Of a DNA stretch of 24,565 bases, positions 21,577 through 24,565 are shown piece by piece (position 1 is the stretch's first letter; every line of letters starts with the position of its first letter). Under the pieces are notes generated by a model. The model made no database searches. It worked only from the letters and a program-made list of their open reading frames with translations, and was not told where the DNA came from. Source of the stretch: OMOG01 sp041485845 (GTDB lineage: Bacteria; Acidobacteriota; Terriglobia; Bryobacterales; Bryobacteraceae); contig JBGPKH010000047.1 in assembly GCA_041485845.1 (NCBI GenBank), positions 1-24,565 on the forward strand, read 5' to 3'. Made by a program: the position numbers and the translations under genes.

Positions 21577-22401
21577 CTAGTCGCTGATCTCGATCTTCGG
21601 CCCTTCCTGCTTCGACACTTCCTCGGACCGCGCCACCGTGCTGCGCGCCAGTTCGAGAAACGGCTCGCCCTCGCCCTTCCGCAGGACGATGGGGTTGCCG
21701 CTATCGCCGCCGATTCGCACCTGCGGGTCGAGCGGCAATTCGGACAGAAAATGCACGCGCATTTCCTCCGCCGTACGCCGGCCGCCTCCGTGGCTGAATA
21801 CGTCGATGCGCTCGCGGCAATGGGGACAGATCAGGAAGCTCATGTTTTCCACGATCCCCAGGATCGGCACTTTTACCTGGTGAAACATGAAGATCGCCTT
21901 GCGCGCGTCTTCGAGCGAAACGTCCGAAGGAGTCGTGACCACGATCGCGCCGGTGATGGGGGCCGTCTGGATCAGCGAAAGCTGCACATCGCCGGTGCCG
22001 GGCGGAAGGTCGATCACCAGGTAGTCGAGATTGCCCCAGTCCACGCCGCGCAGGAACTGCTGGATGACGCTGTGCAGCATGGGGCCGCGCCAGACGAGGG
22101 GCTTGTCGCCGGGATTGAGAAATCCCATCGACATGAGCTTCACGCCGAACTGATCCAACGGCTGGATGCGCTCCCCATAGGCCATGGGGGTGCGGTTGAT
22201 CCCCATCATCAGTGGCACGTTGGGGCCGTAGACGTCGGCGTCCATCAGGCCGGTCTTGTATCCGAGCGAGGCTAATCCAACGGCCAGGTTGACCGCCACC
22301 GTGGTTTTCCCGACACCGCCCTTTCCAGAGCCGACGGCGATCAGGTTCTTGACGCCGGCAATGGGCAGTTTGGGCATCGGGGCTGTTTGGTTGGGGGACA
22401 T
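21577..22401 (-). CDS. mrp: Mrp/NBP35-family iron-sulfur carrier ATPase
   Basis: 274-residue cytoplasmic P-loop ATPase (ApbC/Mrp) that delivers Fe-S clusters to target enzymes. Visible: deviant Walker A GSGKGGVGKTT at 24-34, DADVYGPNVP, MSMGFL, VIDLPPGTGDVQLSL, and the bridging-cluster cysteines Cys192 and Cys195 in FLICPHCRERIDVF. The N-terminal DUF59/MIP18 domain of many bacterial Mrp proteins is absent, so it is the short form. The ATG at 22401 is chosen; an in-frame GTG at 22434 would add 11 residues but would overlap the probable promoter of the divergent sigma factor. Confidence 0.94.
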   Translation of the reverse strand: MSPNQTAPMPKLPIAGVKNLIAVGSGKGGVGKTTVAVNLAVGLASLGYKTGLMDADVYGPNVPLMMGINRTPMAYGERIQPLDQFGVKLMSMGFLNPGDKPLVWRGPMLHSVIQQFLRGVDWGNLDYLVIDLPPGTGDVQLSLIQTAPITGAIVVTTPSDVSLEDARKAIFMFHQVKVPILGIVENMSFLICPHCRERIDVFSHGGGRRTAEEMRVHFLSELPLDPQVRIGGDSGNPIVLRKGEGEPFLELARSTVARSEEVSKQEGPKIEISD

Positions 22402-22427
22402 CGACTCTATCGTAACAGTGATGCCGG

Positions 22428-22456
22428 GGAACACGACCGCAGCCGCGTGCCATAAT
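22428..22456 (+). promoter_or_regulatory. Possible promoter of the ECF sigma factor gene
   Basis: GGAACA (22428-22433) and CATAAT (22451-22456) are separated by 17 bases. GGAAC is the common -35 of ECF-dependent promoters, while CATAAT resembles a sigma70 -10. The start would lie near 22463, only about five bases before the ATG. The call rests on these two hexamers alone. Confidence 0.3.
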
Positions 22457-22467
22457 TGTACTTCTCA

Positions 22468-23046
22468 ATGGCGGATACGGAGCCGAGCGTCACCGAATTA
22501 CTCGAACAGTGGGGTCGCGGAGACGGGAGCGCCCTCGAAGCACTTTTGCCGATCGTCTACGATGAGCTGCGCAGGCTGGCCGCAAGTTATCTCCGCCGCG
22601 AGTCTCCTGACAATACGCTTCAGCCGACAGCGCTGGTGCATGAGGTGTATCTTCGCCTGATTGATCAACGCCGCATCGAGTTTCACAACCGCGCGCATTT
22701 TTTCGGCGCCGCGGCGCAGATCATCCGCCGCATTCTGGTGGACCGGGCCCGCGAAAAACATGCTGCCAAGCGCGGAGGCGATGCCGAACGAGTGGCGCTG
22801 GAGGACGCGCTGGCGGTCGGGGTGCCGCCCGACGTCGATATGATCGCCCTCGACACGGCTCTCTCGGATCTCGGAGGCTTCGACGCGCAGAAGGCGCGCG
22901 TGGTGGACCTCCGATACTTCGCCGGTCTCTCCATCCCGGAGACCGCGGAAGTGCTGGGGCTATCGCCTACCACCATCAAGCGCGAATGGTCGATCGCGCG
23001 GGCGTGGCTCTACGACCGGCTGGGCGGTCCGGCGCCTGCGCCCTAA
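22468..23046 (+). CDS. ECF-type RNA polymerase sigma factor
   Basis: 192 residues, MADTEPSVTELLEQWGRGDG. Region 2 covers about 20-90 (ALLPIVYDELRRLAASYLRR, LQPTALVHEVYLRL, HFFGAAAQIIRRILVDRARE). Region 4 covers about 135-185 (KARVVDLRYFAGLSIPETAE, VLGLSPTTIKREWSIARAWL), with the HTH at SIPETAEVLGLSPTTIKREW. The LQPTALVHEVYLRL/VDRAREK pattern is typical of the ECF group abundant in Acidobacteriota and Planctomycetes, often paired with serine/threonine kinases. No anti-sigma factor or kinase lies beside it. No Shine-Dalgarno sequence precedes the ATG; a near-leaderless transcript is possible. It converges with the collagen/propeller gene 16 bases away. Confidence 0.93.
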   Translation: MADTEPSVTELLEQWGRGDGSALEALLPIVYDELRRLAASYLRRESPDNTLQPTALVHEVYLRLIDQRRIEFHNRAHFFGAAAQIIRRILVDRAREKHAAKRGGDAERVALEDALAVGVPPDVDMIALDTALSDLGGFDAQKARVVDLRYFAGLSIPETAEVLGLSPTTIKREWSIARAWLYDRLGGPAPAP

Positions 23047-23062
23047 GGGCCGACGGATCGCC

Positions 23063-24394
23063 TTACATTTTTTGCAGAAATGTCAGGCCCAGAGCCCACA
23101 TATTGGCGCCGTCGAATGCCAGGGCATAAGTGCCCAGTAGCCGCCCGAGGTTACCGAGGTTGGCGCCATCGCTGGCTCGCAGTTTGACCACGCTGTCTTT
23201 CTGACGAGCTACCCAGATGTTGGCCCCGTCAAAGGCCACGGCCGTAGGCTGAGATGCCACCGGGAAAGTGCCAAGTATGACGCCATCGGCGGCCCGGATT
23301 TTGGCTATTTGGGGTTCGTCGTTCCCCGCCACCCAAATGTTCGTCCCGTCGAAGGCCATCGGCCCGGGAGTGAATGGCATGAATATGCCGGTATTGGTGC
23401 TGACCCCGTCGGCAACCCGAATTTTTGTGAGCCTGAAATTGAGGGTATTGGTTAGAATGCTGACCCAGAGAAAGGTCCCGTCGAAAGCCATGCCCCCCAC
23501 CGCTTCCTGGAAATTCACCGTGTTCAGGACAACGCCGTCACTGGCGCGGACCTTCGTGACAGTGTGATCACCACCTGCCCAGATATTGGCCCCATCGAAA
23601 ACCAGGAGCCGCGGGTGGTCTGCCATGCTGAACGAGGTGCTACCGGAGCCGTCGCTGGCCTTCATCTTGACCAGGCCGCCGGCAGAAAAGCCACGCGCCG
23701 CTACCCAGATATTCGCTCCGTCAAAAGCCAGACCTTCAAAATCTCCAAGATCCATCGGCAACTGGAACGTGGCGAGCACGGCGCCATCACTTGCCCGCCG
23801 CTTGGTGACGGAATTCAAACCCAGGTCGATCGCCCAGATGTGGTCTCCATCGAAGGCCAAGCTGTTGCCGTGAGGGGAAAAGAGGAAATGCACGGAACCG
23901 TCTCCTACCGGGAAACCGGCGGTCTGATTGGCCTCATACCAGCGGAGCAAGGCGATCGCCTTCGTGTTAGGGCCGACCGATCCTTGGGGCCCCTGCGGCC
24001 CGGTGGGGCCTGGTTGGCCCGTGGCGCCGGGAGGTCCAGGCGGTCCGGCCGGTCCCTGCGGCCCCACGGCTCCCAGGGTGACATCCAGCGCATCCGACTT
24101 GTGCGACGCGCTGTCGTTATTGATCAGCACGAGCAGATAGGACCCCGGCGCCACGGGCACCGGCAAGTCCGCCACCACCGCGGTTGCCGAAAAGGTCTCC
24201 ACCACCAGTGCCACGCCGCTCAGGGTCACGGTGGGCTTACTGCTGCCGAAATCCTGGCCGGCGATGGTCAATCGAGCCGGCGTTAGCGAGAAATTCGCCG
24301 TAGCGCTCGCGATGGCGGGAGCGTTGGGCTGGCCGAAGGCCAGCACACTCACGCCGAAGGTCAAAACTGCGGAACCCAATACACGGACGAACAT
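23063..24394 (-). CDS. Secreted protein with collagen-like segment and beta-propeller repeats
   Basis: 443 residues. Residues 1-21 are a signal peptide (MFVRVLGSAVLTFGVSVLAF). Residues 35-108 look like an IPT/TIG Ig-like domain (ARLTIAGQDFGSSKPTVTLS). Residues 111-143 are eleven uninterrupted Gly-X-Y triplets (GPQGPAGPPGPPGATGQPGP and onward), a short collagen-like stalk. From about 165, six full ~40-residue repeats of the form FDGxNIWVA...VTKxRASDGxxLxT are visible, plus a final half repeat FDGANMWALGL; this is a beta-propeller pattern in which the last half blade would close the ring. It is probably an extracellular or surface binding protein; the ligand is unknown. A strong AAGGAG (24400-24405 complement) lies five bases before the ATG. 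No enzyme motif was found. Confidence 0.88.
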   Translation of the reverse strand: MFVRVLGSAVLTFGVSVLAFGQPNAPAIASATANFSLTPARLTIAGQDFGSSKPTVTLSGVALVVETFSATAVVADLPVPVAPGSYLLVLINNDSASHKSDALDVTLGAVGPQGPAGPPGPPGATGQPGPTGPQGPQGSVGPNTKAIALLRWYEANQTAGFPVGDGSVHFLFSPHGNSLAFDGDHIWAIDLGLNSVTKRRASDGAVLATFQLPMDLGDFEGLAFDGANIWVAARGFSAGGLVKMKASDGSGSTSFSMADHPRLLVFDGANIWAGGDHTVTKVRASDGVVLNTVNFQEAVGGMAFDGTFLWVSILTNTLNFRLTKIRVADGVSTNTGIFMPFTPGPMAFDGTNIWVAGNDEPQIAKIRAADGVILGTFPVASQPTAVAFDGANIWVARQKDSVVKLRASDGANLGNLGRLLGTYALAFDGANMWALGLTFLQKM

Positions 24395-24468
24395 GTTTTC
24401 TCCTTATCTACTGTCGTTTGCGCTGGCTATCAAGCGCGGTCTAGGGGCGGCCGGCCCGGGTATCCGCG

Positions 24469-24565
24469 TTAGTGGATAATCCGCACCGGACCACTGCCTT
24501 CGATCGGCGTGCCGGCCGTGGTCTTGCCCTTCAGCACTCCGGTGATGTCGCCGGCATGAAAGCCA
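24469..24565 (-). CDS. C-terminal end of an unidentified protein (5' part outside window)
   Basis: Only the last 31 residues are in view: GFHAGDITGVLKGKTTAGTP, then IEGSGPVRIIH and TAA. The composition is protein-like and the strand agrees with the following collagen/propeller gene, whose ATG is 74 bases downstream, so the two may be co-transcribed. The family cannot be identified from this fragment. Confidence 0.6.
   Translation of the reverse strand, partial: GFHAGDITGVLKGKTTAGTPIEGSGPVRIIH

Noticed and set aside
23980..24070. Regular GC-rich repeats resembling a short repeat array
   Set aside because: They encode Gly-X-Y triplets of the collagen-like segment; there are no spacers, so this is not CRISPR.

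Overview
The window looks like chromosome of a high-GC Gram-negative bacterium, most likely an Acidobacteriota of the Solibacter/Bryobacter type. This is inference: it rests on GC-rich codon use, an ECF sigma factor of the acidobacterial style, a collagen-like/propeller secreted protein with an IPT-type N-terminus, GRKGG-type small proteins and short CAGGAGCCAGAAGT tandem repeats. No rRNA, tRNA, transposase or CRISPR array was found.

Region 1 (1-7029) is ordinary metabolism. A minus-strand run holds gamma-glutamyltransferase, a TIM-barrel sugar isomerase/epimerase and AsnRS (cut by the left edge); the last two overlap as TAATG. Diverging from it are alanine dehydrogenase, an acyl-CoA dehydrogenase and a secreted LolA-like protein. 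Between alanine dehydrogenase and the acyl-CoA dehydrogenase lies a hairpin-rich insert bounded by a perfect 45-bp duplication of the alanine dehydrogenase 3' end.

Region 2 (7030-9840) is a patchwork of small genes and gene debris. It has three copies of a CDGSH iron-sulfur gene (two broken, one intact), a second copy of the 3' third of the LolA-like gene, a small membrane protein, a coiled-coil protein, a truncated membrane-anchor ORF, a GRKGG-protein remnant, and a HicB antitoxin with promoter and palindrome but only a stub of HicA.

Region 3 (9846-17721) is a tripartite RND efflux operon: a near-consensus sigma70 promoter, a lipoprotein membrane-fusion protein, and two paralogous inner-membrane RND pumps, an MdtABC-like layout without an outer-membrane channel gene in view.

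Region 4 (17722-21576) is a decayed defence-like island. It contains an unknown conserved-looking gene, an XRE regulator with an in-frame ochre codon, an HNH nuclease overlapping it by ATGA and carrying a frameshift, a convergent remnant of a cytosine-C5 DNA methyltransferase, a DUF262 (ParB-fold/GmrSD-type) protein that loses its C-terminus at the edge of a PIN-toxin gene, and an apparently intact RHH-like/PIN toxin-antitoxin pair with palindromes upstream. The XRE, HNH and methyltransferase pieces together suggest a former controlled restriction-modification system.

Region 5 (21577-24565) returns to housekeeping and secreted functions: an Mrp/NBP35 Fe-S carrier ATPase, a divergent ECF sigma factor, a secreted collagen-like plus beta-propeller protein, and the C-terminus of an unidentified protein at the right edge.
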